Assembly (NCBI GenBank): GCA_900708905.1
Contig: CAADRB010000061.1
Coordinates: 1,232,485 to 1,296,484, forward strand
Direction: 5' to 3'
DNA length: 64,000 nucleotides
From: Hymenolepis diminuta
Taxonomy: Eukaryota > Platyhelminthes > Cestoda > Cyclophyllidea > Hymenolepididae
A model generated the notes under the pieces. That model made no database searches and was not told the DNA's origin. It was given only the letters and a program-made list of their open reading frames with translations. The position numbers and the translations under genes are program-made. Shown here piece by piece: positions 11,956-26,900 of this stretch; position 1 is the first letter of the stretch, and each line of letters starts with the position of its first letter.

Positions 11956-14900
11956 CTAAAATGAAGATAAATGTTTCTTTACCTTTCAAAATGTGACATT
12001 TTCAAGGAATATTCAAGTGTGAGCGGTGGTATCTGGAGTTCTTGTGATATTCTTTAAGCAATGCTTATAGTTTTTATCATCAGACTTTCCCTATAGCGAC
12101 CTCCCTCATTTTAAACGGAGATGCAGATGCATCTTCTGACAAAACTGTCACAGACAGCGCTTCTAATACAAATACGTCTCCGAAATTCCACGGGAGGGGA
12201 ACATAAACTACTTAAAGGAGAATGAGATTGAAGTTTTGGGACTTTCATACCTTTAAAAAACTAGACTAACTGTCGAAAAGGAGGATCTTCCTTTTCCAAT
12301 TGCAATGAGTAATTACAAAAAGGCATTCCACTCCCTCCCATCGAATTATTTTGCTCTTTAGACAGAAGAGAGGATATTTCTGTAATAATTGTCATAAAAC
12401 TTCTGCGGATTTAGGATCCTAAACAGAGGGGAAGGTGCCCAATACTAACTTTTCTAGTATTATGAGGTTACTCTTAGGTTTACGCTCTCGAAGAATCATA
12501 ACATGTGTAAGGGTAGCCAAGCGGAAAAAGCGTGACCATGTTTCATCAAAAAAAGAAAAGTCTTCCCAAGTTACCTTACCCAAAACTTCGTTTGAGATGA
12601 CAGATACCAAAGCGAACTAGAAAGCTTACAAAAATCGTGACTAAGGAAATCAAGACACAAATAAGCGTTTTGTTTGACAGTCTCTAAGTACGTAAATCCC
12701 CATCTCAAGGAAATTAGAGCAAAAACGGTGAAGTGCGAAGATGTCGATTGTATGTTGACGTTTTGAGCTGAAAAGTGAAGTAGTAAAAATCCTGACCCCC
12801 CTGAACCAAATTTCCCTACACCTTATCTCGTGAATGGAACGAGTAATCTGGTTAATAAAGGGAGATGACACAATTCAAGTTCTTCATCAGAGGACCTCCA
12901 TAATGCTACCACTCTACCCACAATGAGGGTTGAAAACTCCTTCCTGAATGGGCTTGAAAATTTTTATTTATCCTTGCCAAATTGAAATTAAGCGAGAAAT
13001 ACCTCGCAAAAGTTAATTTGAAAATTACTTATTCAACAAATAGAACAGAGAGCTTCTTATCAAAGTTGCATGTAAACCCTTACGTAATACAACGTTTACA
13101 TCTGTTCGACCGTAGCATTGCATCAAATATTAACTTCATTCATTAATAAACTCATAAATTACCCGACAATGGTGGGGATCTGACTGGACGTAAAGAGAAG
13201 GTAAAGGAAGTGTCTCCCCATATCGTGCGGAAGTTGTCACGAAATTGGACCGATGAAGTGGGGAAATTGCAGTGGGCTGGACAGCCACAGTTGCCGAATT
13301 GTAGAAATTGCTCTTCGGTGCCGAAAAGTCGTCATCTAGTGGTACTAAAATAAAACGAAATAGTCTCAAAATGATTAAATAGATATGATTTCAATCTCGA
13401 ACAGAGTTGTGGCATTACGAAGTGAATCAAACGAATGCAATAGATCACTCTGGTCGTTTGATGTGCACCGATAGACATTGATTTTATAACCTCCAGCATA
13501 TTTCTCAAAGTGAGATCAGTTAATCCGAAGAAAGTAAGCAAATTTTAAAAGACAAAAGTAATTTGAGGTAGCTGGAGGGTGATTCTCTTTCCCATCAGGC
13601 GGTAAATTTAGAATAAAATAAAAAGCTATAATACTTTTTCATCTATTTCAGCAAGATTTTTAAATTATATGTTAGTATAAATCAAAATACGCATCATTTA
13701 TAATTACGGTTCATCTTAACTCTAGTTAGTTGTACCATTTTAAATACATTGTTGTACGACTTATCTATCTGCTACATCTGGCTGTAAAAAGAAGCAAATA
13801 AGTCGAGGTGACATGATCACCAACGGAATTAAGTCAATCGGTTAACAAGGTCTGAATATACCGGGCATAATCTCACCCGTGAATCTAGGAGTTAGATTAT
13901 GAAGGTTGAAGTTTATGATATCATAGGTTGAGCATTTTATCTTTTAAGAATTGACAACTCAATGCTCCCGAATCCAAGTAAAGTAGGACTCGCAAAGTTC
14001 GGACTTCATTGTATGTATATTTTCTATCCCCTCTTCCGTTCCTTACCTTATTGGACTATCTCGTTGTATCTTATATTTAGAGGCTTCCTTCGTGAATAAA
14101 ACTCGCAAAAGCTTTACGGTCGTGTTATGGACAATAACGATAACACTAAATTGAAATACAAATATACATGAAATTTGATTTAAATGTTGGTTATTAAGAA
14201 AATAGCAGCATATTTGAGTTCTTTCCAAGTCGAATGAAGTAAAAATGATGTTCGAATTCAAAATTATGCATGACTTTATGGATATTACTCTTCTGAATCT
14301 ACCCATAAGACTTTAGGAGTCTGAAGAGGAGCATGCTTGAACACCGTCAGTCTGTAAATAATTAATGAAAATACCCATGTAACTTAATGTGTGTAAATGA
14401 TTTCATTACTATCCATTGAGAAAAGTGCACCAAAAAAACAAACTTACGAATCTAATAACCAACTGGACTTACCAATAGATTTAAAAGCCCCTGCCGGAAC
14501 CGGGACGAATCGAGAGGACTGGATTGGTGGTTGATTACCCGGCATTCCGACATGATAACAATCAGTGTAGAGCTTCGGCTAAAGCGAACAAATCGAGTAT
14601 ATAATAATCAGAATTCTTTGAGACTTAAATAGTATTAAGTGCAGACACTTACCGACCGTTCAAAGAAGTCTGAGCCATCAGGTATCATTGGCTGAGTCCC
14701 ATCCATCTGGCATCTAGAAGTTCCATTTGCAATTGGAACGAAAGCTCCTGTTTGATTTGCCAGACATTTTGAGGTTGATACAATGTACTCTCCACCTAGA
14801 GGAGGAGGCGGAAGAGGGGACCAAACTCTGGCCTGAAAGTTGGCCTCTTTAGAACCCTTTCTCCCAGTTGTGTTATCTTTTGGTACTTTATCCAATCTTT

Positions 14901-17900
14901 CATTATGTTCCGAATCGCTAAAAGGACTTGATGAAGCTTGGCGAGGTTTCCGAAACAGTTCACAGACGTCAGGCAAACAGAAGAACAACTTTTGACGATG
15001 ACGTAGATAGAAACACAGTCCAATTAGAACGATGATTCCCGCAATCATTAGACTGATTACTACTAACAAAATCACACCAGACAGGTTTCTTCCATTAGCG
15101 CCACCCCATTCTAAAGTTGATCGATAAAGAGGGCCCACAACACTACCACCGTGGTATTCGTCAGATGCTATTCTTTGGTGTGGTGAAATTCTTGCCCGAA
15201 TGTTAGAGGCAAACTGTGGAGGTGATCTATCAACTGCTAGGCGTATAACTTGTGTCACCTGCTTGGGCGGTGTTCCTGTATCCCGAATTATCAATTGCAA
15301 CCAATGTTCTCCGATGTCATCCTCACTCATTCTGCGTTGAGTCTTCAAAAGTCCCTTGAATGGATCTAATTTGAATAGGTCACCATGCAGAGCAGTCTTA
15401 GCAAGTCGTGAATTATCCACTCCAGGTATAGACGTGATAACAGATCCCAGCTCATACACAATTTTCCCATTCTCCTCGTTTGAATCTTTGTCATTTGCAT
15501 TGACACTAAGTATCTCCGTATCGGGCATTTCAAGATAAGACAGCGCGTGGACATGAGTTGTAGCAGTTGCGGGTTTTGGGAAGATGATTTCCGGAGGGTT
15601 ATCATTCACATCTACTACTGAAACAGTAATAGTAGCAGTAGATGTATGTCTAGGTTGCGAGGGTCCACCATAATCTGATGCTTGAATGAGGAATCGGAAG
15701 GACTCCTCCAATTCACGATCCAGTGAACGGGTGACATTCAAGAAGAACCTTCCATCGGGAGTTGCGTCAATGACAAAGGGGAGGTCACGCATTCCATGAC
15801 TTGGATTGATGAAGAGATTAATGGTATGTTTTGGCGGTTCACTCACTCGCGGAGGATCAGGAAGAACCTCATGATAGATTTCTCCAGGTCCTGCTCCTGC
15901 ATCAGCATCCTGAACAAGAATTTCACCAATTCTACTTGGAGCTGGTAGGTTTTCCATAACAGGAAAGTTAATTTGGGGGAGAATAAAATTGGGTGGGTTG
16001 TCATTTTCGTCTTCAATTGCGACTGCTAGTAGGACGTAAGAGCTGAGAGCTTTCGGCTGACCCCAATCTTGCGCTTCTATGAAGAGATAGAGCTCATCTC
16101 GAATAGGAGAAGAATGTTCACGATCAATTGTTCGAGCTGTTGTGATATCACCATTCGACTCCAACTGTACATATAAGCAAAACAAAATAATTATTAGATT
16201 AAATTCACAAGGAACAGAAGAAAATCAATTTCAATACGCCGTTTCAATTTCAAATTTTAATCGACTCTCCATTAAATGTTTTTCAGTCATTAAACTTTTA
16301 GTAGTTAAATTGACCACATTTTTGTCAAATGAAAATTTGCCCTCTTAGTCTTGGACTCAATTATCTTAACCTTAAGGTTGTTAATACGCCCCCTGCGGTC
16401 CCTAGGAGTGTATATATATATATATATATATATTCTCTGTACACACAATTGGTGGCACCACAGCTGAATAATGAACATCGCTTCACTTCATCTCTGACGC
16501 AATTCTGCATGTCACTGCCTATTGCTTCGATAACTACTGGCTTACAATTCTCAGGGTATCTTACTACAGTCTGTCAACTATCGCTGCTATAGATTACTAA
16601 ACCTTTGATCCAACTATGTTCGCTTTCTTTCTTACCGCTAAGGTTAATTATCTAGTTAGCTATAGATCCCGTTCTCTTATCTCGAGAAATAATACTGACT
16701 TGACTTATTCAAAATACAATTGAATATTAAATGATTACCTTAAAGAGATCAGATCTACTAACATCCGAACGAATAACAACTGGAGGCAACTTGAGATCGA
16801 TTTTTCCTTCAGGGTACCGACCGGTTTGTTGATCAGTTGGAGGTATTGATCCTGGAGTTATGCGGGGTAGACTTCGATCCTCTTTCAAAATTCGGAAAGT
16901 TACCCTTCCATTCTCTCCAGCATCTTGGTCAACGCCCCTCAATGATGCCACGATTGTTCCCGGGGGTCTATTTTCCGGTACAGTCACCAAAATGACCGGT
17001 ACACCGGCATCATAAGCAGTCACCAATGGATGCGTTTTCTGCCAAACCGGTGAGGACTTCTGAAGGATATCAGCCAAATGGCTTCTAGGAATTGGTGAAA
17101 CTACACTAGATTGATATGCTCGATGTGTGGATGGAATTCGAGTATACACTGTAATCTCCGGTACGTTGTCATTTTGGTCCAATATCTCGACCTATTCGAA
17201 ATAATAAAACGGCATTTAATTACACGTACTTCGGCTACTAATGAAATATTAGTAGGTTGGTAATTTTACCTCTACTGTGGCGGTTGAAGTTTTGGACGGC
17301 ATGCCATCATCAAAGCAACGAATAATGACAAATTGTCTTTGTTCTCGCTCTCTGTCTAGCGGGGTCTGAGTTTTGAGCACATACTCAACCACACCAGCTG
17401 CTACATCTGTCTGGGTATTGTGAAAAAGTGTATATTTGTCTGTATGGCTGGCCAATTCACATGTGACTACACCCCCTGCAGTAGAGTGTGAGGACCTAGA
17501 GTGGCCTCCACTGTACTGAAAACCAGACATCCAAGGATCGTCTAGAACGGACGGCGATAGCTTTGTGTGACTCGCGTCAGCGTCCGTGGCCCTGATTAAG
17601 GCGATAAAATGGTCCGGTGAATCGTTCTCCATGACCTGTTTGTGTTTCACTGAGTCGCTGTTCATCACATAGTCAATGCTGATATGTGGTTTTTCGTCGT
17701 TCAAGTTAATAACCTGTAAAACAGTAGAAAGAAAATTTCAACAGTTTTAAGCCCGATTAAAGGAAGATTATTTTAATCAGTTGTGCTTACATTGATAGTG
17801 ACTTTGGTCATTGAGGGGGAATTCTTCAATGACTTTCTGGTGATACTTGCAGCTTTTCCAGTGGGGTCATCAGCATCAGGATTAGTAGCAACAATGGCGA

Positions 17901-20900
17901 AAACGAATCCCCGCCTCGTCTCATAATCAAGAGGTCGGTGGACAAAAATTTCTCCAGTTTGTTCATTTAACCGGAACCAATAAGTGGGTAGAGTTTGCAG
18001 ACTAACCAGACGTTCAGGCGAGATATGAGCTCCAAACCGTGAGGAGATTTCCTCATCTGTGAATAGACGTATAGGTGTCTGTTCAAGAAGTTTAGCATCG
18101 GAACCAAATCGATCATAGTCGGGCCACCAGGAGTAACGGATACGTGCGTTGGCTCCTTCGTCTTGATCGTGAGCTACGACTTTGACAATGGGTGTGGTAT
18201 CAAACACTTGACCCTCTTCAACGCTCTTCTCGTAAGAAGAATGTTCAAATGTGGGATCGTGGTCATTTGCGTCAGTAACCTGAAATAAATGAATGGGGAA
18301 ATAGTACGTCCGTTTATGTATTATGATATTAAATATTAAAAAATTCGGACAAACAGATGCACTGTTCTAAAAATCTAATTTGGTAGAGTGGGGAAGTTTG
18401 GTCTATGTGATCCCGAGGTATTTACTTCCTCGTTAATCAGCTTGAAAGAATACGTGCTGTGGCTGTTTCAAAAGATCCTTCAAAGAAATTCGTACTGAAT
18501 CAGTTGTCAACATTGGAGATGACGTTTCAATCACCCTTGCTCCTTATAGGATCTAAAGCAACCGGAACTTCAGCACTGGAAGTCCTTGTAGGTCGTTACG
18601 CCTGAGGAAGCTTGTTCTCGTCGATGGTGCAAAAGTATTATTTTGACAGCTTCGTACTTCATCATTTTTGCTTGAGGTAGAGATGTGAATTGACACCTGT
18701 TGGATGTTACCTATGATAGTCAGGTCAAACCAAGGATTTTCATAGTGTTTTTATTGATTTACCTTAGCCATGACACTATATAAAATTTCTTTCTTTCTTT
18801 ATTGGTTCATGACTCAAAAATGTTTTAGGGTGAGAACAAGGGAGACAAAGGTAAAGCCTTTTCTTTGAGGTTTTGACGCGAGATTTCATGGAGCAATCCG
18901 CTGAACCTGCTCTTCACATACCACGGTTCTACACGAGCATAATCCTAAGATTAGCCTTCAAGCAGCGTTTAGGCGAGCCTTCTCATTTATGGACTAGGTA
19001 CCCCAACTATGTTTCGATTTGAGGCTCAGTAACATAATTACGTTATTGACACAAGTAACGATTTTCCTAAAGCCCACTATCTTTGTACAATTGGTAATAC
19101 GAAGGCATTCTCTGTCCTTGATATTTTTTTGAAGTAGCTTTAATTTATCCAAAGCTTCATTAACGCGCAAGGCTGTTTATCATGTTTGAAAATCACGATA
19201 GGCGAGCTGTTTTAGCACACACGAGGTAACCGATATTGTCGTCTGGTGGAATAAAAATGTCACCTTGCGGGGTGTGCATAATAAAAGAAGAGTTTTGTAG
19301 AAGACAACGCTACCACACGTGAAGCTAAACAGACGAAAGCTGGGTAGATCAATTTTAGCAGATGTAATTTAGTCCATCGAAAGAAATGGACGTATCCAAG
19401 GTACGCTTTGGACTGGGGATACGATTTTTCAATACAATATATACCGATGGAAGAGGAAAGGCAGTTGAAGAATTCCAGGGTAACAAAATTTCGACATAAC
19501 TCTGGCTTCCGTTAGTCTCTGTGTGTCCTTAAAAATTTTATTCTTGCAATTAGTGAGTGAAAAGTATAGTAGATATTGGCTTTCATTATTCCAATCATTG
19601 TTTATTTAACACAATATAGACAGGCATCCTCAAGATATCTATAATCTCATTAGCCAAGTTAGAGGTCACAGAAGTGAAAACTACTTAAGGGTTAACCTTC
19701 ATCAATAAGGCGATAACGAGAAGATAGATAAAAACTTTCACTTCAGAATATCTTCCTTTTATCTCTGAGTGAAACGGTGACTTTAATAAAAAAAGCTGTC
19801 GCTTTTATCATCTAGATTGAAATTCGAAATTGTCAACAGAATATTTATTGATAGATTAAATTTGTATCCTCTGATTGTCCTATAAAAAATTTATTATCCA
19901 GCGTTTTATCAGCTAATGAAAGTCTGCTTTATAAGAAGATAGTCAATTTTGAATGAAAATGCAATCTATTTTCACAATTAAAAGAACTCTATCTGTCTGT
20001 GATATTTATTTGGCAGACTGAAAAGACAAGTATATTTCGCCTTGACAGTTAATTTACGTTCAATAAATAATTGCAATTTATATTTAACCCATTTTCCATT
20101 TTGGCAAAATCAGGCGAAAGCTAATTTAATTAACTCCTCCATGATAACAGGTTGCGCATTTGCAAAAAGACACAGACAAACACAAAAACATATGTTGTTC
20201 AAATTCGGTGACAATTAAAAAATTCACAAAACAAAACACTAAATCGTTTTGACACTGGAGTGAAGAAAAACAACCAACCGACCAACCACCACCAAAATTA
20301 GAATTTCTCTCTCTTTCACTCTCCAACCGAGTCGGAAAAGCGGAAAAAACGTCTATAGACTAAATTACTCAAAAAAATGACCTAGAAAATTTGTCATTTC
20401 AAATTCGCTTTTCTGCAGTTGAAAAATCATAAAAACCTTTGGCTATGTGGTGTTAATTTGATTTGAACTAAATGAAATTAGCCTGGAACAAATAACCATA
20501 TTTAAACAGTAATCTATTAATTTACATCGTTCCTGAATAGATTTCGAAAAATCTATGCAATATATTGTAATGTAATGTAAACTGGGTTGCTTAACGTGGA
20601 ATTACACAAATGCAGTGCTTCACTCTTGAGGCCCAATACTCATGTCTTTATAGCCGAACTTCAACTGAACCAAGTACCTCCAAAAGTTGAAACCATGAAA
20701 ACCTTATGGATAAAACGACGACAATCGCAACTTGAGTTGTGTAGAAATCGTTGGTTTCAGGACCGAGGTCACCAAATTTCATAATCTATTTCCCTTTTCA
20801 GTAAATATTATATTAAATACTCTACATACCTTGTCCAAATCGTATTCTTGACAAAACTAACGAGCTAACAGACTTAGTACCGTAAAATTCCTATGTCTAT

Positions 20901-23900
20901 CAGAGCGTATAAACTGCAAACTCTTCTTCTCTTTACTAATATTAGTCAGTACCGATTTATCTGTTCAATCGCTGAAAGTACATTGATGGTCCACGATCTC
21001 ATGAGCCCTTACTTGATGCATGCACGTATTGTATCAAAAACTTTGATTCTAAAAATACCGAAATAACTCACTCTAATCTGGACGGAAAGAGTTCCAGTTC
21101 TTTGATTAGGCGATCCTCCATCAACTGCCAGAATATTGAATTCAAACAGTGATAATGACTCTCTGTCCAATGGAGCAATAAGAAGCAGATCCAATCCGGT
21201 GATTGGTGCGTCCGATTCAAACTGTGGTACGCCAGTCATCTCTCTCTTTTGAACCTCAAGTTTGAAAAAACGTTCGGGAGAGGAGGACGAAGATAGCTGA
21301 AACCGCGAATTGATTCCCGAGTCGAGGAAGTAATTCTGAACATTAAAAGGTGCGCTATCGATATCCGTTGCCAAGGGAAGAGCTAAGCGATGACTTCCAG
21401 GAATGGCAGCTTCTGAGATATTTAGTACGAGAATGGGCGTATGAACGCTAGGACTTCCATAGTTAGTGGTTGAATAATCGTCATACTGCGAAGTATGACT
21501 AGGAATCTAGAGGAGGGGAGAAACAAAAAGTGACGAGTCAGCGATGAGTTTAAAGTTATGACAGGGAGACAAAGAATGGCGCATAAATCGGTAGCTAGTC
21601 AGCATGGCAAGGATAAATAAGAAGTGTGTGCAGTTCCATAACCACAAATTGTTATCACTTATGCATAATCTCTATGTGAATCTTAATTGAAGTTTAGCGT
21701 GATATCGAGTAGCACAATTCGAACACAGCCTGACGACATTCGCACAATGATACTCAGACGGACAAAAGCACATCTATTTTTAGGCCCCCAGGTCTATATG
21801 GGTTAGATAGGTCTCCAAGATGTCCTCTAGATATATATTCTATACATTGTATTTCAAACTACAAGTTTCGGATTAATACCATTTAACGAAACAGACATGC
21901 ACCTAAACGCTAAAATTGTAATTTAAATATTTAACAAGATGAACAACCAAATATAAACCGGTTTACTTCTTAATTCTTCTACAAAGGGTTGCTTTTTATA
22001 TCACCGAAAGGTCTCCGCCAATGGAAAAAAATAGTAGTAATGACAAGAAATCTAACGGACTTGAGGGACGGGTTTTAGCTCCCCTCCTACGAAATAAAGT
22101 TGTACTGTGCAAACGACCGCTTTCATCGTAGAGACAGGGGAGGGGAAGGGGGAGGGGGAAATAACATTATCTCAAGGGAAAATATAAAAATATTGTACGA
22201 GAAAAAAGCATTGGCCTGTTTTTCTGTCGTACAACTGACTACATCCTCCTCAAATTAGTTTCTTTAACTTCCCCCAGGGGAGGCATATGCTAACTTCTCC
22301 CTAAATGGGACAATTGTTTTAGTGGCTAGTCCGGGTATACAAATTTTGTATTTTCAGAATGATGATTTTAATGAATAACGGTAATACTAGCAAGATTTGT
22401 ACGAAGAGAGATATTAAAGCCGTCTATCTGATAGTTTAAAACTTATAGGCATCCCTTTGTTAAACTATAGCCTTTTTAGTCTTTTCTTATCAGTACTTAG
22501 AAACTAAACTGTAAAAGTTGCATTCTTAGACTTAAATATTCTGGTTCTATTGAGATTTACTAAGGAGGCGTTAGATTAAATCTCTCCTTACACTCTGTTG
22601 TTCAACTTTAAAATGCCTGTAGTAATATAATTTATTCCAGTAGAATAAATGGATGAAAATTAGACCACCTCAAGAATGACTCTTCTTGCGATTTTGTTAA
22701 TCTTAAAAAAGGGAATACAATGAGATATCCCCATTGGGGCCTCTAAAAAACAACTCATTATTTCTTCCGTTTACGATGAACAGAATTTAGATCAACATAA
22801 TTTGTTCGCATAAAGTATGCAAGTAGTAAAGTCATGTGTCTAATTAATACTGACACTAATGATGCCAAATAAGCGCCGGATAAAATTCCATTAAATGGCG
22901 ATATATTTCAGATATTTTAATTCTACTGAAATTCAAACAGACAGTTTCACTGGAATTTTATTACCAAGTGGTCAGTGATGATATTCAAATGGTCTTACCT
23001 TACCTTATTAGGGTTCGATTATGATTATACGGAGACTAAAATGGGAATAATTTCTTAAAGCTTCAAGTTTTGCTCCCTAATTTCTAGATTGTTGATGAAT
23101 GGTAAGCCATTTAACAACCCCCCTTGACGGCTCTGATAAGTGACGAGTGTGGTTGACTTGTTTGTAAATTTTCAAGACAAATCAAGGCAAACGTGTGATT
23201 TTATTGTCCTCATCTTAACAAGGGGGGGGGGGAGCTGATAGGGAGGAGACGACATGCGCGGTAAAAACAGACGAGGTAGTAGGTAGATGGCGAGAAGATA
23301 CGACGAAACACAAACAGAAACACACTTGTGTGACAAGCACGCGGTAACTTGAAAACGCCGCGAGCGCCCATGAGAGATCATATCTCAAATCTGCCTGTCG
23401 TTTGACAGTTTCCCAAAGAACGAGTATTTAAAGCATCTACTTCTACTCAAATCAACTCCGCTCCTCCCTACCCACAAACTTTTTTCCTCTACTCAACATG
23501 GCCGTGTATTACCGAATAAGTTTGTTTTTTTTCCCTACTCAAAATATGTTCCATAAATCCTGGGTTGGGAATTTAGTGAGCAGTGGGAATATTACGAGGA
23601 ATGAATGATACTTGAGGCAATTAATCTTCACGCCGTAAAAAAAGAAGGGGCAAAATATTGTCATAGTAAATATTATTGTCTCTATATTGAAGATGAAAAA
23701 TAAGTTGCCTGGACAAATCTTGAGTCGAATCAGCGGGAAATGAACCAAACTAACGAAAGCCAGGTCTTTTCAATAAAAAAATTTTCTCAATAGATGGTTA
23801 AATCTTAATCCAATCGTATTCACCCAGATATCCCGCAGAGAACCGTCTGGGGCTAAGGCAATTCTACATCTGTCTAAGTATATAGCTATAAACAAATGGG

Positions 23901-26900
23901 ATAGTGGTATTTATATAAAATGAAGTCAGGTAACGATTTGATTAGGATTAAATAAATGGCGGGATAACATTAACCGCAAATCACATTTAAATTTTAAAAA
24001 ATAAAGTGTTGGGCGACTACAAAGGCCGCTATCACAACCGATCATAAAGACATCTTACAATTTGCTAAATTTATTTTATCCAGTTTTTCAAATCAAGGAG
24101 ATGATTAGAAGGGCGCCAAATAGGAATATTTTGTTCATTTCTAAACATGTTCAGATTGTAAACAAAACCAAAATAAATTAAATTGTTACTTCGTTCTCTG
24201 TTGCTTATTTCCCTTAAGTTAAATTGCCCTGTTATGAGGCCGTTCTAATGTTATAAGTTCTACTACAGGTTGAAAGAGAATAAAAGCAAAAAAAATTTCT
24301 TCCATACTTCTCAACATTCAAAAAATTTTCTTCCCAAAAATATTTTAACTAAATTTGAAGCCAAGGGTACAAAAACATGTAACCGTTGTCATTAAAATGT
24401 TAAACAGGTAACAATTTATTTATTTATAAAAATGAATACCCTTGCGATCAGTGTGATATGCAAAAGGCATCCTGTAATTTTCTAAAAAATACATGTCCTC
24501 TTTCACTTAAAGTTAAATATTACATGCCAAATGAAAGTTAGACTATACGTCCCCTACTTTTCACAAATTTGTGAGCAAATCATGTCCTTAAAAGAAATGA
24601 AAGTCCTTAAATTAAGTTTGAAGTCAAAGAGGAGAGAACGGTTGATTTAATAGCTTTGCAAAGGTAATAAAAAAATCCTAAATTGCAATTCTTACCCCAA
24701 AGTCCAAAATCATTGGGGAGGAGACAATCTCGAGCTATAAGCGCAAGACAGTTGATTACGGAAAAGTAGTGTCAACAGCTTGTAGAACAAAAAGCGATCC
24801 TTTTTAACAAAAGGTTTAACACTACTTCAAGTAGTACTAAAACCCTAACACTAAGATAGAACAGTCCTTTTCTGTTCACTTAAAACAGTAGATATTTTCC
24901 TTTAGCTATACTTTTTCACTATCGAATTTGATCCACGGTAAAAAATGTCAGTACAAAGTTTAAAGGGAAAATTGACAGTCCAAATAGTCGAAAATGCATA
25001 TGCCAAATTGTCATTGACACAATCACCGTAAAAAGCCGCCCCTTCAAGCATGGAATGTTGAACAAGAAAGAAAACTATAAAATATGAAGAAAATCGGTAT
25101 CTCAGTTGAAAGTAAGGGAGGCTCTAGGTAACAAATTATGCCTGAAATGACGCAGCGAAATCTTTAAATTTAACTAAGCGATTTGGCAAAAGTTAATGAC
25201 GACAGAAAAGTGATTTTAGCCGACTCAAATAGATTGGGTCGTCTGAAGAAAGTTCGTTCAGTCTAGACGATAAATATTAAACCCAATTAGAAGTGCAAAA
25301 TTTCAGTTTCAATATTTTTCCAAAAAATACCAGCAAAAATATTTTTTGTGTTGCATGGATTCCCAAATCCCATAACTAAATTTCCAGCTCCTTTAAGAAA
25401 TTATTTCACTACGGCTGTAAATCCACATGTCCGAACATTAAAATCTATGTTATCATTCTAAGAAGGGAAATATACAAAATGTGGACAACTGTCTCATCTC
25501 TGCTATACTAAGACTGAATATTATATAAAATTACTTTGTTTTATCAACCACCTGGAAGGAAAAATGAAATTGAAGTGGCAAGACTGAATATTGTGATTGA
25601 AAAAACCGATCAGTAAATGTTAAATATTTGCTACGATCTTGGGAACGAATCATGAAATATGAATTTTGGGGTAGGAACTACTCATTTAGTAAAAACTGTA
25701 CAACCCGAATCAAAAAATCAATTGAACGAAGACTCGTTGACATTTTGACCCTGCTCCTAGCATCATTTTGATCCCCTCTTTTTTTCATGTGTTGAACTTT
25801 CTGTCAAACAATTTTAGCAGTTTTATGCAAGTATCTTGTATTATCGTGGATTATAAAGACGTAAAATAATCAAATTAGAATATAACACAGTGGCAGAATA
25901 TTATTACCACTTTAAAAGCTGGCATATGAAGACTACTTATGTTAAATTGATTGAAAAAATCTAGTCTACCTAGTTGGATCATGGAAGGTATACCGAGATA
26001 AGAATGGTTGACACCTAAAATTATCGAATCTAAATCGATTTTTGAATTCAAGTAGAAATATTAATACTTTCTAAGCCTTAGTAACTCATAAATCGTCATT
26101 TATGTGCGGTTTTGTATAACATTTCAAATTAAGCTGGGATTACTAGCCTAAGGGTCTCACAAGTTCGAGGTATCGAGACGGATGCCCATCGATGCACATC
26201 AAGCGACGTGGATGGCCAATCGCACTTGCTGAGCCTAGCTAACAAAACGGACGGCTCTAGAAATACCTCCCCTCCATCCAAGTCAAGTGCTGTTAAAATT
26301 TTACTTAATGGTCTTGAAAATACCCAGCTGATTTTTGTGATGGTTTATTTAATTTTAGCGCACTTGTGAGCATAGAGATGACCAACTAGAGAAAGTTTTA
26401 AATGAAATTAAAACTTACCAATTGTCTGGGATTGAAATTACACAACCATGGAGTCGAAGGGACGGACACACGCACTCCTGAATTTGCCTTTCCCATAAAC
26501 GGACACAGGGAGTGTATGTATGGAGATTATAAAAGCTCACAATCAAAACTCATCCTGCCATTGTCATTAAGTTTTAAAACGTTCTCGAATAATAGAACCC
26601 TTTAGATGTACGGGAAGGTAAATTTTATGATATAATCTGAGGTATCTATTATTATTGTACAAAGCAATACGAAAATCACAAGTTTTAATCTTGGGATAAA
26701 ATAAGAAGGTACGAAACAGAGGTGGGGTTCAATAAATCCCCTAATTTATTTGATTTAAGGAAGTAATGAGATGTTCATATTCTCATTATAATGGAATTCA
26801 TAAATTGTCTTGGAGTATTGCACATCTGAAATCACTCTCATTCAAACTATTGAGTCTGTCAACTCTATCCTAAGTATTATTTAGCATACACCTAAATATA

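Noticed and set aside
23272..23286. GAGGTAGTAGGT, twelve bases shared with let-7 microRNA
   Set aside because: There is no complementary arm within hairpin range, the bases around it differ from let-7, and flatworm let-7 differs at these positions.
23336..23352. AAGCACGCGGTAA, resembling miR-124
   Set aside because: The seed AAGGCAC is not intact and no precursor hairpin is visible.
25048..25060. TGGAATGTTG, resembling the miR-1 seed region
   Set aside because: The match ends after ten bases and there is no hairpin partner.
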